Of a DNA stretch of 64,000 nt, positions 46,170 through 54,635 are shown piece after piece. A program made the position numbers and the translations under genes. Under the pieces are notes generated by a model, which had not been told where the DNA came from, made no database searches, and saw only the letters and a program-made list of their open reading frames with translations. Numbering within the stretch: position 1 is the first letter of the stretch; every line of letters starts with the position of its first letter. The stretch comes from Anaerostipes sp. 992a (lineage in GTDB: Bacteria; Bacillota; Clostridia; Lachnospirales; Lachnospiraceae): the NCBI RefSeq assembly GCF_001940245.1, contig NZ_MJIG01000003.1, positions 220,001-284,000 of the forward strand, written 5' to 3'.

Positions 46170-46604
46170 ATGTTCTTATTGCTGTTTCTTGGTGTAGTTG
46201 CTTACAAGGACATGAGTGAAAGGAGAATTCCTCTTATCTACATGGGGATAGGATTATCATACTGTTTTTGTTGCAACATATGGAAGTTATATCGTGGTGC
46301 ACAGATTTTATCGTTGATAAGAATATGGGATTTTTTATTTGCAGGAGCTATAGTGGGAGCATGTTTTTTGTGTCGAAGGATTAGGCCGGAAACCATAGGG
46401 CTTGGGGATATCTGGCTTTTGTTGGTGACAGCGCTTCTTGCCGGGTATGATCGTATACTGGGGATTTTAATGATGGCTTTTCTCATTCTTATGGGATGCT
46501 CTGGGCTGTTATTGATGAGAGGATATTCAAAGAATACCACACTTCCTTTCGCGCCTTTTTTACTGATCGGTTATGTGGGATATTTAGCTATTTCAGCATT
46601 GTGA
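46170..46604 (+). CDS. Type IV prepilin peptidase-like (A24) protein
   Basis: This 144-residue membrane aspartyl protease has four to five hydrophobic segments. Its two catalytic Asp are seen as YKDMSERRIP near residue 15 and the GxGD motif GLGDIW near 77. It lacks the N-terminal methylase domain, as in TadV/CpaA types. It would process prepilin-like proteins. No pilin or assembly gene is in the window. The start MFLLLF at 46170 has GGAGGGG six bases upstream. It leads a three-gene operon with a phosphatase and a kinase. Confidence 0.85.
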   Translation: MFLLLFLGVVAYKDMSERRIPLIYMGIGLSYCFCCNIWKLYRGAQILSLIRIWDFLFAGAIVGACFLCRRIRPETIGLGDIWLLLVTALLAGYDRILGILMMAFLILMGCSGLLLMRGYSKNTTLPFAPFLLIGYVGYLAISAL

Positions 46605-46632
46605 GAAATGATAAGAGAAGGGGGAGTATATA

Positions 46633-47349
46633 GTGATCAAGTTGGAGTATATGATAGATGCAGGATGTGCCGGAAGGGCGAATCAGGATGCTTATTGGGT
46701 TAAGCAAGGAATCTTTCAGGGAAAGCAGGTTGTATTGGCTATGGTGTGTGATGGAGTTGGCGGAGTGGCAAAGGGAGAAGTGGCGAGCAGAAAGACCATT
46801 GATTATATAGTGGGAGGTTTCTGGTCAAATTTACCTGATTTCTTACAAAAGGACCTGTCTATGAAGCAAATGGGAGATAAGATGGATCAGTATCTTCAGA
46901 AAGCCAATCGTTATCTTTATAGAGCGAGTTGCAGTAACGGAATTCGGACAGGAACCACCATTGCCTTGTATTTTATGCTGGATAGGAAATATCTGATTGT
47001 GAATGTGGGAGACAGCAGAGTCTATTGGTTGAAGGAAAAGGGAATGTATCGCACCAGGGATCATACCTTATATGAACGTAGACGGCATGGTGGAATGGCA
47101 CCGGAAAAGGAAAAGCACATTTTGTGGCAGAGTGTGGGAAGTCAGACGAAGGTCAGGGCTGATCGATATATGGGAGAAGTGGATCAGAGTATGGATGTGT
47201 TATTACTGACCGATGGAGCATATCGACCGTTTTCCAAGCAGGAGATTCGGGAGTATTGTCAATATGGAAATTTAAACAAAATGAGGCGTCAGGCATTGAA
47301 GAGGAAAGAAGCAGATAATATGGCGGGAGTGAGAATTGAAATTCGATGA
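46633..47349 (+). CDS. PP2C-family protein phosphatase
   Basis: This 238-residue Ser/Thr phosphatase has the family motifs RANQDAYW near the N-terminus, VCDGVGGVAKGE near 37, VNVGDSRVYW near 120, and LLTDGAYRP near 195. These Asp residues bind the two metal ions. The start codon is GTG, with a GGGGGAG site upstream. It overlaps the following kinase by 4 bp, so they are a coupled kinase-phosphatase pair. The substrate is unknown. Confidence 0.9.
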   Translation: MIKLEYMIDAGCAGRANQDAYWVKQGIFQGKQVVLAMVCDGVGGVAKGEVASRKTIDYIVGGFWSNLPDFLQKDLSMKQMGDKMDQYLQKANRYLYRASCSNGIRTGTTIALYFMLDRKYLIVNVGDSRVYWLKEKGMYRTRDHTLYERRRHGGMAPEKEKHILWQSVGSQTKVRADRYMGEVDQSMDVLLLTDGAYRPFSKQEIREYCQYGNLNKMRRQALKRKEADNMAGVRIEIR

Positions 47350-48188
47350 AAGACGTATGTATAGGAGCAGGTGGAAGTGGAAAAGTATATCGAATCTGGA
47401 AGGAAGAAGAAGGATGCTTTGTAGTTGAAAAAAGAAGCAGAGAGTCGCTGCTTTGGGAAGCATTTTGGTTAGAGAAGCTGCAGGGATTTTCTGTTCCGTG
47501 TTTTTATGGGGTAGAAAGGAAAAAGGGGTGTTGGACTATTCAGATGGAGTATGTAACTGGAAGGTCCTTACGGCAGCTTCTTGCAGAAGGAAAGCTGGAT
47601 AGGCTAAGAAGGATTTCCGTTATGAAATCAATGGTCAGAGAACTGAATCGGATTCGAAAAAACTTTCCAGAAATTGTATTTTGTGATATTAAGCCTGCGA
47701 ATGTTATGGTAAATCAGAGAAATGAGATAACTTTGATCGATTTTGGTGCTATTACCCAGCCCGGAGCGGGAAAAAGGTGTTTTGGAACGAAGCCTTATGC
47801 AGCACCGGAATTATTACAGGGGAATCCTGGAAGGAAAAGTGATATTTATAGCATTGGACAGATTATGTGGCAGTTAAATAGGAAAAAGAAGAATCTTTTC
47901 TTTTACTTTGTCATACGTCCTTGTATCCGAAAAAAGGAAGCACGTAGAACAGATAATCTAGATCGTATTTATCGAAGGATTTCTGTAGCTGAAAGAGCTG
48001 AACGCTGGGTTCAGGCAATCAAATATATTAGAAAAAAGATGTTTGGAATCATGTTATTTCTGTTGGTATACATCGGTATAAAGAAAGGATATTTTTCATC
48101 AGAAAAAATCGGATTGGGGTGGGAAGAAATGAAGAATATGTGTAGAATGTTATTATTTGTGAAGCTGGGACGGTCGTGGCTGTTATAA
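47346..48188 (+). CDS. Membrane-anchored Ser/Thr protein kinase (short, atypical)
   Basis: This 280-residue kinase has the glycine loop GAGGSGKVY near residue 7, a candidate ATP Lys in VVEKRS, the catalytic loop FCDIKPANVMVN near 118, and DFG in LIDFGA. The HRD motif is reduced to FCD, so it is a non-RD kinase. The activation segment contains GTKPYAAPE. The C-lobe is short, and a membrane helix (about 232-250) follows with only a short tail, so there is no PASTA sensor. It is presumably opposed by the adjacent phosphatase. Confidence 0.85.
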   Translation: MKDVCIGAGGSGKVYRIWKEEEGCFVVEKRSRESLLWEAFWLEKLQGFSVPCFYGVERKKGCWTIQMEYVTGRSLRQLLAEGKLDRLRRISVMKSMVRELNRIRKNFPEIVFCDIKPANVMVNQRNEITLIDFGAITQPGAGKRCFGTKPYAAPELLQGNPGRKSDIYSIGQIMWQLNRKKKNLFFYFVIRPCIRKKEARRTDNLDRIYRRISVAERAERWVQAIKYIRKKMFGIMLFLLVYIGIKKGYFSSEKIGLGWEEMKNMCRMLLFVKLGRSWLL

Positions 48189-48261
48189 TTTATCTCGTGG
48201 GAGAAGACTTCCGCTGCGATAGGTGGTGAAAAATTTATGTCTATATTCTTTTGACAGGATG

Positions 48262-48270
48262 TGCTATAAT
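48262..48270 (+). promoter_or_regulatory. Extended -10 promoter of the S1-aroC transcript
   Basis: TGCTATAAT has the TG of an extended -10 before a consensus TATAAT (48265-48270), 42 bp before the S1 gene start. A TTGACA at 48251-48256 is too close to be its -35. Confidence 0.55.
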
Positions 48271-48311
48271 TAGTGTTAATGATTATTTAAAAGAAAAGGA
48301 GTGTATATATA

Positions 48312-48947
48312 ATGTCAGAAGAATTAAAGGTCCAGGAAGCATGGGATAATTTAGAAGAAATATATGAAGCAGGAACCGTATTGGATTTAAAGGTAGAAGG
48401 AATTGTGAATGCAGGCGTGATCGTGTATGTAGAAGGAATCCGCGGATTTATTCCGGTATCTCAGTTATCTACAAGATATGTTGAGGATACTAATCCATAT
48501 CTGCATAAAATGGTTCAGGCTAAAATTATTGAGGTGAGTCAGGAGGAAAAGAGACTGATTTTATCTGTACGTGAAGTGGAAATGATGAAAGCGGAAGAAG
48601 CAAAGCAGGCTAAGATCGCAGCTTTTGTACCAGGAACTGTAGTAGAAGGAAAAGTGGAAACGATCAAACCTTATGGGGCATTTGTGGATCTTGGAGATGG
48701 AATCAGTGGTCTGGTTCATATTTCTCAGTTCTGTGAAAAGAGAATTAAGTCTGCAGCTGAGGTAGTAGAGCAGGGACAGGAAGTAAGAGTACGTATTTTA
48801 AAAGTTGAAGATGGTAAGATTAGCTTGTCTATGAAAGGGTTATTAGAGACTGACGAAGAAGAGGCAGAACCAGAAGTAAAAGAGTACAAGGCAGATGGAG
48901 ATGCATCCACCAGTCTTGCAGATTTATTATCTGGAATCAAGTTATAG
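48312..48947 (+). CDS. S1 RNA-binding domain protein (RpsA-like, short)
   Basis: This 211-residue protein holds two S1 domains (about 13-85 and 98-170). The second has the typical VDLGDGISGLVHISQF and KILKVEDGKISLSMKG. An acidic C-terminal tail follows. It is much shorter than ribosomal S1 and may be a translation or RNA-metabolism factor. It is not fused to HMB-PP reductase, as it is in some Clostridia. AAAGGAG precedes the ATG. aroC follows 8 bp later. Confidence 0.85.
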   Translation: MSEELKVQEAWDNLEEIYEAGTVLDLKVEGIVNAGVIVYVEGIRGFIPVSQLSTRYVEDTNPYLHKMVQAKIIEVSQEEKRLILSVREVEMMKAEEAKQAKIAAFVPGTVVEGKVETIKPYGAFVDLGDGISGLVHISQFCEKRIKSAAEVVEQGQEVRVRILKVEDGKISLSMKGLLETDEEEAEPEVKEYKADGDASTSLADLLSGIKL

Positions 48948-48955
48948 GAGGCAGT

Positions 48956-50059
48956 ATGGCAGGATCTAGCATTGGAACAATTTTTCGAATTACCACATGG
49001 GGGGAAACTCATGGAAAAGGTGTAGGGGTTGTAATTGACGGAGTACCAGCCGGCCTTGCATTGTGTGAAGAAGATATTCAGATTTATCTAAATCGCCGAA
49101 AACCAGGACAGTCAAAGTTCGTATCTCCAAGAAAAGAAAGTGATACGGTAGAGATTTTATCAGGAGTATTTGAGGGAAAGACGACAGGAACACCGGTCTC
49201 CCTTATCGTTATGAATCAGAATCAGCGTTCAAAGGATTACAGCAATATTATGAATTGCTACCGTCCGGGACATGCAGATTTTACGTTTGATGCCAAATAT
49301 GGAATTCGTGATTATCGTGGCGGAGGACGCTCCTCTGCCAGAGAGACGATTGGTCGTGTGGCGGCTGGTGCAGTGGCTGCAAAGATTTTGGAACAGATGG
49401 GTATTGTATTTACCACTTACGCAAAGGCCATTGGAGGCATCGAAGTGGATATGAATCGTTTTGACCGGGAAGAGATTATGCAGAATCCTTTTTATATGCC
49501 GGACAAAGAGGCAGCGCAGAAAGTTTCTGCATATGCAGAAGAGATGATGAAGAACAAGAATTCCATTGGCGGGATTGTAGAATGCCGTATCCAGGGAGTA
49601 CCTGCTGGGATTGGAGATCCAGTTTTTGAAAAGATCAGTGCGAATCTTGGAAAGGCAGTTCTTTCTATTGGTGCAGTAAAAGGATTTGAGATCGGGGATG
49701 GTTTTTCAGTTGCCGAATCCAATGGTGCGGCGAACAATGACAATTTCTATGTAACAGAAGACGGAGCAATCGCAAAGAAAACGAATCATTCTGGAGGGAC
49801 CTTAGGTGGAATGACGGATGGAAGCGAGATTGTGTTCCGTACGGCATTTAAGCCTACACCATCTATTGCACAGGTACAGGAAACGGTCACAACCAATATG
49901 GAAGAAGTAGAGATTGAGATAACTGGACGACATGATCCGATTATTGTGCCAAGAGCGGTGGTTGTAGTGGAATCTATGGCAGCAATCACAATTTTGGACG
50001 CACTTTTACTAAATATGACTGCACGTTTAGATCGTATTTGTGAATTTTATAATCGATAA
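48956..50059 (+). CDS. aroC: Chorismate synthase
   Basis: This 367-residue FMN-dependent enzyme converts EPSP to chorismate. The N-terminus reads TWGETHGKGVGVVIDGVPAG. The signature GRSSARETIGRVAAGA is near residue 120, and SGGTLGGMTDG near 285. Length is typical. AGGAGG precedes the ATG. It follows the S1-domain gene and precedes tgt in a conserved order; aroE is at 33656 and not linked. Confidence 0.96.
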   Translation: MAGSSIGTIFRITTWGETHGKGVGVVIDGVPAGLALCEEDIQIYLNRRKPGQSKFVSPRKESDTVEILSGVFEGKTTGTPVSLIVMNQNQRSKDYSNIMNCYRPGHADFTFDAKYGIRDYRGGGRSSARETIGRVAAGAVAAKILEQMGIVFTTYAKAIGGIEVDMNRFDREEIMQNPFYMPDKEAAQKVSAYAEEMMKNKNSIGGIVECRIQGVPAGIGDPVFEKISANLGKAVLSIGAVKGFEIGDGFSVAESNGAANNDNFYVTEDGAIAKKTNHSGGTLGGMTDGSEIVFRTAFKPTPSIAQVQETVTTNMEEVEIEITGRHDPIIVPRAVVVVESMAAITILDALLLNMTARLDRICEFYNR

Positions 50060-50072
50060 TAGGTGAATGAAG

Positions 50073-51209
50073 ATGTATGAATTATTGAAAAAGGATGGAA
50101 GAGCCAAACGAGGTCGTCTGACAACAGTACATGGAGTGATCGAAACACCGGTTTTTATGAATGTAGGAACGGTAGCAGCCATTAAAGGTGCTGTCAGCAC
50201 CGACGATTTAAAAGAAATCAAGACTCAGGTGCAGTTATCTAATACGTATCATCTCCATGTCAGAACAGGAGACCAGCTGATCAAACAGTTTGGAGGTCTT
50301 CACAAGTTTATGGTTTGGGATAGACCAATTTTGACAGATTCTGGTGGCTTTCAGGTGTTTTCCCTGGCAGGGCTAAGGAAGATTAAGGAAGAAGGTGTAT
50401 ATTTTCAGTCTCACATTGATGGACATAAAATTTTTATGGGGCCAGAGGAGAGCATGCAGATTCAATCCAATTTAGGATCTACTATTGCTATGGCGTTTGA
50501 TGAATGTCCGCCTCATCCAGCGACAAGAGAATATATGCAGAATTCTGTAGATCGGACGACCAGATGGTTAGAACGGTGTAAAAAAGAGATGGCTCGGTTG
50601 AATACACTTGAGGATACAGTGAATCCCCATCAGCTGTTATTTGGAATTAATCAGGGAGGTACCTTTGAGGATATTCGTATTCAGCATGCCAAGACCATCA
50701 GTGAGATGGATTTGGATGGATATGCACTGGGGGGACTTGCCGTGGGAGAAAGTCATGAAGAGATGTATCGTATTCTCGATGAGACGGTTCCATACCTTCC
50801 AGAAAATAAGCCAACTTATCTAATGGGAGTGGGAACTCCAGCGAATATTTTAGAAAGCGTAGAACGAGGGGTAGATTTTTTTGATTGTGTATACCCAACG
50901 AGAAATGGACGTCATGGTCATGTATATACCAATGAAGGAAAACTCAATTTGTTTAATAAAAAGTATGAGCTAGACGCTCGGCCAATTCAGGAAGGATGTC
51001 AATGTCCGGCTTGTAGAAGCTACAGCAGAGCTTATATCAGACATTTATTAAAGGCGAAAGAAATGCTAGGATTGCGTCTTTGTGTATTGCATAATTTGTA
51101 TTTTTATAATACAATGATGGAAGAAATTCGCCTTGCGATTGAGGAAGGTCGTTTCCAGGAATATAAAAAAGCAAAACTGGAAGGATTTCAAATAAATGAT
51201 AAGAAATAA
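50073..51209 (+). CDS. tgt: tRNA-guanine (queuine) transglycosylase
   Basis: This 378-residue enzyme exchanges guanine 34 in tRNA for the queuosine precursor. The catalytic Asp is in TDSGGFQVFS near residue 90, and the nucleophile region is DCVYPTRNGRHG near 270. The zinc site CQCPACRSYSRAYIRHL is near 310, with the last ligand in the HNLYFYN segment. The start MYELLK at 50073 has GGTGA six bases before it; the ATG at 50067 lies too close. It leads the tgt-yajC pair. Confidence 0.95.
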   Translation: MYELLKKDGRAKRGRLTTVHGVIETPVFMNVGTVAAIKGAVSTDDLKEIKTQVQLSNTYHLHVRTGDQLIKQFGGLHKFMVWDRPILTDSGGFQVFSLAGLRKIKEEGVYFQSHIDGHKIFMGPEESMQIQSNLGSTIAMAFDECPPHPATREYMQNSVDRTTRWLERCKKEMARLNTLEDTVNPHQLLFGINQGGTFEDIRIQHAKTISEMDLDGYALGGLAVGESHEEMYRILDETVPYLPENKPTYLMGVGTPANILESVERGVDFFDCVYPTRNGRHGHVYTNEGKLNLFNKKYELDARPIQEGCQCPACRSYSRAYIRHLLKAKEMLGLRLCVLHNLYFYNTMMEEIRLAIEEGRFQEYKKAKLEGFQINDKK

Positions 51210-51230
51210 TCATAAGATGGAGGAAGAAAC

Positions 51231-51521
51231 ATGAATAGTGCAATGATGCAGACAGTAATGGCCCTTGTTGTGTGTGCTGTACTTATGTATTTTATGGCAA
51301 TCAGACCACAGAAAAAGTATGACGAGAAAAAGAGACAGTTGATTAGTTCTTTGGCAGTCGGAGACAGCATTAAGACATCAAGCGGATTTTATGGAGTTAT
51401 TCTTGGGATTGAAGGTGATGTTGTTATCGTTGAATTTGGTAATGACAAACATTGTAGAATTCCTATGGATGTAAATTGTATTGAAGAAGTGGATAAACCA
51501 CAGGCAGATACAGAAGAGTAA
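51231..51521 (+). CDS. yajC: Preprotein translocase subunit YajC
   Basis: This 96-residue protein has one N-terminal membrane segment (about 8-26) followed by the typical IRPQKKYDEKKRQLISSLAVGD. The C-terminal domain is rich in Val/Ile strands (TSSGFYGVILGIEGDVVIV). It joins SecDF, which lies 3 kb downstream, in the Sec holotranslocon. AAGATGGAGG precedes the ATG. It is followed by a bidirectional terminator. Confidence 0.93.
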   Translation: MNSAMMQTVMALVVCAVLMYFMAIRPQKKYDEKKRQLISSLAVGDSIKTSSGFYGVILGIEGDVVIVEFGNDKHCRIPMDVNCIEEVDKPQADTEE

Positions 51522-51527
51522 GAAAGA

Positions 51528-51573
51528 AAAGCCGATTGGAAGTGATATAAAGTATCTTTTTCCAATCGGCTTT
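51528..51573. terminator. Bidirectional terminator between yajC and the PHP gene
   Basis: A perfect 14-bp stem pairs aaagccgattggaa (51528-51541) with ttccaatcggcttt (51560-51573). It lies between convergent genes, with T or A runs on both sides. Confidence 0.9.
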
Positions 51574-51586
51574 ATTTGCCCCAAAA

Positions 51587-52426
51587 TTATTTTTCGGGCT
51601 GTAATTCTGTCAACAGGCTTTCGTGAATCCGTAATCCGCCACGACCAATTCCCAGTTGGATATCTGGCTTATTGGCACCATGAAAATCGGAGCCACCGGT
51701 AGCAACCAGTTGAAATTGGTGAGTCAGTTCTCTTAAATAGCTGCTCTGTTGCTGATAGTTATTAGAGTGGTAGACCTCGATTCCCTTTAGACCAAGTTCC
51801 TTTAATTCACTGATCAATGAGATCAGCTGAGCATTGGAAAGGTGATATTCATATGGGTGGGCGAGAACAGGAATTCCACCAGCATCTACGATATAGCGAA
51901 TTGCGTCAGCAGGTTTGATTTCAGAGCGCGGAATGTAATACTTTTTGCCTTCACCCAGATATTTTTGAAAAGCAGCATCCTTTGAGGAAACAATTCCTTC
52001 TTCCACCAAAACTCGGGCAAAATGGGCACGGGTAATTACAGTATCTGGATTCCCATGCTGGAGTTTTTCCATTGTGATAGGAAAACCATCTTTTTGAAAA
52101 GCCTCAAGCATGCGTTCGTTACGGCTGGCTCGATTTTTCCTAAGTGATTCTAATCGATCCAGCAGGAGGGAATCCTTGTAGTCTAAGTAAAATCCCAACA
52201 TATGAATTTCTTTACCCATGGCATGGCAGGTGACCTCAATTCCGGGAATCAGTGTGATTTGGTATTCTTTGGCAGCTTGTAAAGCCTCTGGAATTCCAGC
52301 TACTGTATCGTGATCAGTTAATGCTATGGCACAAAGTTCCTGGTCTTTAGCAGCTTTTACTACATCGGCAGGAGTCAGAGTTCCATCAGAGGCGGTGGAA
52401 TGAACATGTAAATCAATAAAACTCAT
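51587..52426 (-). CDS. PHP-domain phosphoesterase (YciV/TrpH-like)
   Basis: This 279-residue metal-dependent phosphoesterase has the N-terminal DLHVHSTASDGTLTP, LTDHDTVAG near residue 38, and GIEVTCHAMGKEIHMLGF. HPYEYHL and the C-terminal GSDFHGAN follow. It matches RNase AM/YciV-type proteins that act on nucleoside 3',5'-bisphosphates or short RNA ends. The exact substrate is inferred from the family. It differs from the HisJ-like PHP protein at 13345. It is monocistronic on the minus strand. Confidence 0.88.
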   Translation of the reverse strand: MSFIDLHVHSTASDGTLTPADVVKAAKDQELCAIALTDHDTVAGIPEALQAAKEYQITLIPGIEVTCHAMGKEIHMLGFYLDYKDSLLLDRLESLRKNRASRNERMLEAFQKDGFPITMEKLQHGNPDTVITRAHFARVLVEEGIVSSKDAAFQKYLGEGKKYYIPRSEIKPADAIRYIVDAGGIPVLAHPYEYHLSNAQLISLISELKELGLKGIEVYHSNNYQQQSSYLRELTHQFQLVATGGSDFHGANKPDIQLGIGRGGLRIHESLLTELQPEK

Positions 52427-52526
52427 AATAGTGACCTCTTTCTTTTTTGTAAATTATCATTAGTTTATCACATCTAATGCATGAAATCCAATGCTCCTTC
52501 ATATAGGTATAGAAGGAGGTGGTCCG

Positions 52527-52880
52527 ATGAAAAAAGGAATCAGGTTATTGCAGGGACTTTTGCTGGCTTACATAATTACTGGTATCTTATTAATGGTGTT
52601 GGCATTTTTGTTGTATCGATTGGAGTGGGGAGAGAACGCATCTCATATTGGTATTATTGTTACCTATATATTATCTACGGTAATCGGAGGATTTTATGTA
52701 GGGAAAAAGGTAAAAAGGCAAAGATTTTTGTTTGGATTGGCGTTTGGAACGCTTTATATAGGGATTATTTTGGGCATATCAATGATTCTTTATCCAAAGG
52801 CTGAAATTTTTTCAGGAAGCCTTGTAACCGTATTTGGTATGTGTGTTGGAGGAGGAATGCTGGGAGGTATTCTGTCTTGA
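52527..52880 (+). CDS. TIGR04086-type membrane protein
   Basis: This 117-residue protein has four hydrophobic segments separated by short loops. It has Gly-rich motifs in the helices (TVIGGFYVGKKVKRQRF, MCVGGGMLGG). Size, pattern and its place just before scfA match the TIGR04086 family, of unknown function but strongly associated with this clostridial locus. The start MKKGIR at 52527 has GGAGG seven bases upstream. Confidence 0.78.
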   Translation: MKKGIRLLQGLLLAYIITGILLMVLAFLLYRLEWGENASHIGIIVTYILSTVIGGFYVGKKVKRQRFLFGLAFGTLYIGIILGISMILYPKAEIFSGSLVTVFGMCVGGGMLGGILS

Positions 52881-52927
52881 GAAGAGGAGACTTAGAAAAA
52901 AATCTTTTAAATAGAAAAATTATATGA

Positions 52928-53035
52928 TATAATACTATAAGCTTTATCCAGCCGAAGATGGGTCGGTAGGGCCGTCGCTGGTTGGGAAACTGCGTATCAG
53001 CGCACAAATATTATACAATGAGGAGGCGTTAAAGC
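52928..53035 (+). promoter_or_regulatory. scfA promoter and structured leader
   Basis: TATAAT (52928-52933) has a weak -35. The roughly 95-nt leader contains several G-rich blocks and a stem cgctg with cagcg (about 52976 to 53002) enclosing ggttgggaaact. It also contains ccga with tcgg upstream. The ribosome site AGGAGG lies at the end of the leader. It may be a regulatory RNA, but it matches no riboswitch class I can identify. Confidence 0.5.
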
Positions 53036-53176
53036 ATGAAACGTATTAAAACATTAACAAACAAAACTTTAAAAAATACTATGAAAAAGGGCGGATGTGG
53101 AGAATGCCAGACATCTTGCCAGTCAGCTTGTAAAACATCTTGTACAGTTGGAAATCAGAGCTGCGAAAACAAATAA
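53036..53176 (+). CDS. scfA: SCIFF (six cysteines in forty-five) ribosomal peptide precursor
   Basis: This 46-residue peptide has a Lys/Thr-rich N-terminal leader (residues 1-20) and a C-terminal core with six Cys. It reads CGECQTSCQSACKTSC and, further on, QSC. This is the classical ScfA peptide, one of the most conserved of all natural-product precursors in Clostridia. The radical-SAM enzyme ScfB, just downstream, is expected to make a Cys-Thr thioether. It is too short to be found in most gene predictions. Its role in the cell is not known. Confidence 0.96.
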   Translation: MKRIKTLTNKTLKNTMKKGGCGECQTSCQSACKTSCTVGNQSCENK

Positions 53177-53190
53177 GAACATAAAAAGAA

Positions 53191-53219
53191 ATGGAGGCGT
53201 CCTTTACAGATGCCTCCAT
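53191..53219 (+). terminator. Hairpin between scfA and scfB
   Basis: A perfect 8-bp stem, atggaggc with gcctccat, and a 13-nt loop lie 15 bp after the scfA stop. There is no T-run, so it is more likely an RNA-stabilising stem or a partial attenuator that favours scfA over scfB expression. Confidence 0.5.
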
Positions 53220-53264
53220 ATCATCGTTATGAAAAGAACATGATCTGTTTAAAGGAGAAAAATC

Positions 53265-54614
53265 GTGGTACATCAATATAAGAATAATGGATACAATATG
53301 GTCTTAGATGTGTGCAGCGGATCTGTCCATGTTGTTGATGATCTGAGTTATGATGTCATTGCGTTATTTGAAGATAATAGCGAGGATGAAATTGTAAAAA
53401 AATTATCCAAGTATGACGAAAAAGAAGTAAGAGAAGTAATTGAAGAAGTAAAAGAATTGAAAGAAGAAGGAATGCTTTTCACAGAAGATATTTATAAGGA
53501 TTATATTTTTGATGTGAAGAAGCGTTCTACTGTTGTAAAAGCATTGTGTTTACATATTGCACATGATTGTAACCTGGCCTGCAAATATTGTTTTGCAGAA
53601 GAAGGAGAATATAAAGGCGACCGTTCCCTTATGAGTTCTGAAGTAGGGAAAAAGGCATTGGATTTTCTCGTAGAGAATTCTGGAAATCGAGTAAATTTGG
53701 AAGTGGATTTCTTTGGTGGAGAGCCATTGATGAATTTTGATGTGGTAAAAGAAATTGTTGCTTATGGAAGAAGTTTGGAAAAAGAACATAATAAAAAGTT
53801 CCGTTTTACGCTGACGACCAATGGAATGCTTCTAAATGATGAAATTATGGAATTCGCCAATAAAGAAATGAGCAACGTGGTACTGAGCATTGATGGAAGA
53901 AAGGAAATTCACGATTTAATGCGCCCAACTCCAAATGGAAAGGGCAGTTATGACATTATTCTTCCAAAATTTCAGAAGTTTGCCAAGTTAAGAGGCGGTA
54001 AGAGTTATTATGTAAGAGGAACTTTTACAAGAAATAATCTGGATTTTTGTGAGGATGTTCTCCATATGGCTGATTTGGGCTTTGATGAGATTTCCATTGA
54101 ACCGGTGGTAGCAGAAGAGGAAGCTCCTTATGCCATTCGCGAGGAAGATTTGCCGAAGATTTTTGAACAGTATGATCTTTTGGCAAAAGAGATGATCAAA
54201 AGGGAAAAAGAGGGAAGAGGATTTACATTTTTTCATTATATGATTGATCTAACGGGAGGTCCATGTGTGGCAAAGCGTCTGTCCGGATGTGGTTCTGGAA
54301 CCGAATATCTGGCCGTAACACCATGGGGAGATCTATATCCGTGTCATCAATTCGTTGGCGAAGATGGATTCCTACTGGGGAATGTCTTTGATGGCATTCA
54401 AAAGCAGGAATTGGTAAATGAATTTAAAGGATGTAACGTATACACAAAAGAAAAATGTAAAGATTGTTTTGCAAGATTTTATTGCAGTGGCGGTTGTGCA
54501 GCTAATTCTTATAAGTTCCATGGAACATTAAATGATGCTTATGACATTGGATGTGAGATGGAGCGCAAGAGAGTGGAATGTGCACTGATGATAAAGGCTG
54601 CTCTAGCGGAGTAG
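53265..54614 (+). CDS. scfB: Radical-SAM SCIFF maturase
   Basis: This 449-residue enzyme installs a thioether in ScfA. An N-terminal peptide-binding (RRE-like) region of about 80 residues precedes the radical SAM core: CNLACKYC, with C102, C106 and C109 as cluster ligands, then DFFGGEPL. The C-terminal SPASM region holds further Cys: GPCVAKRLSGCG, PWGDLYPCHQF and CKDCFARFYCSGGCA. Start is GTG at 53265, with AAAGGAG upstream. Its pairing with scfA and secDF is the standard clostridial locus. Confidence 0.95.
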   Translation: MVHQYKNNGYNMVLDVCSGSVHVVDDLSYDVIALFEDNSEDEIVKKLSKYDEKEVREVIEEVKELKEEGMLFTEDIYKDYIFDVKKRSTVVKALCLHIAHDCNLACKYCFAEEGEYKGDRSLMSSEVGKKALDFLVENSGNRVNLEVDFFGGEPLMNFDVVKEIVAYGRSLEKEHNKKFRFTLTTNGMLLNDEIMEFANKEMSNVVLSIDGRKEIHDLMRPTPNGKGSYDIILPKFQKFAKLRGGKSYYVRGTFTRNNLDFCEDVLHMADLGFDEISIEPVVAEEEAPYAIREEDLPKIFEQYDLLAKEMIKREKEGRGFTFFHYMIDLTGGPCVAKRLSGCGSGTEYLAVTPWGDLYPCHQFVGEDGFLLGNVFDGIQKQELVNEFKGCNVYTKEKCKDCFARFYCSGGCAANSYKFHGTLNDAYDIGCEMERKRVECALMIKAALAE

Positions 54615-54635
54615 AAAATAAGAAAGGATAACAGT

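Noticed and set aside
48251-48256. TTGACA upstream of the S1 gene as a -35.
   Set aside because: The spacing to TATAAT is only 8 bp; the extended -10 explains the promoter better.
52934-53035. A possible known riboswitch (c-di-GMP, cobalamin, ZTP) before scfA.
   Set aside because: The conserved blocks of those classes could not be found; only a structured leader is claimed.
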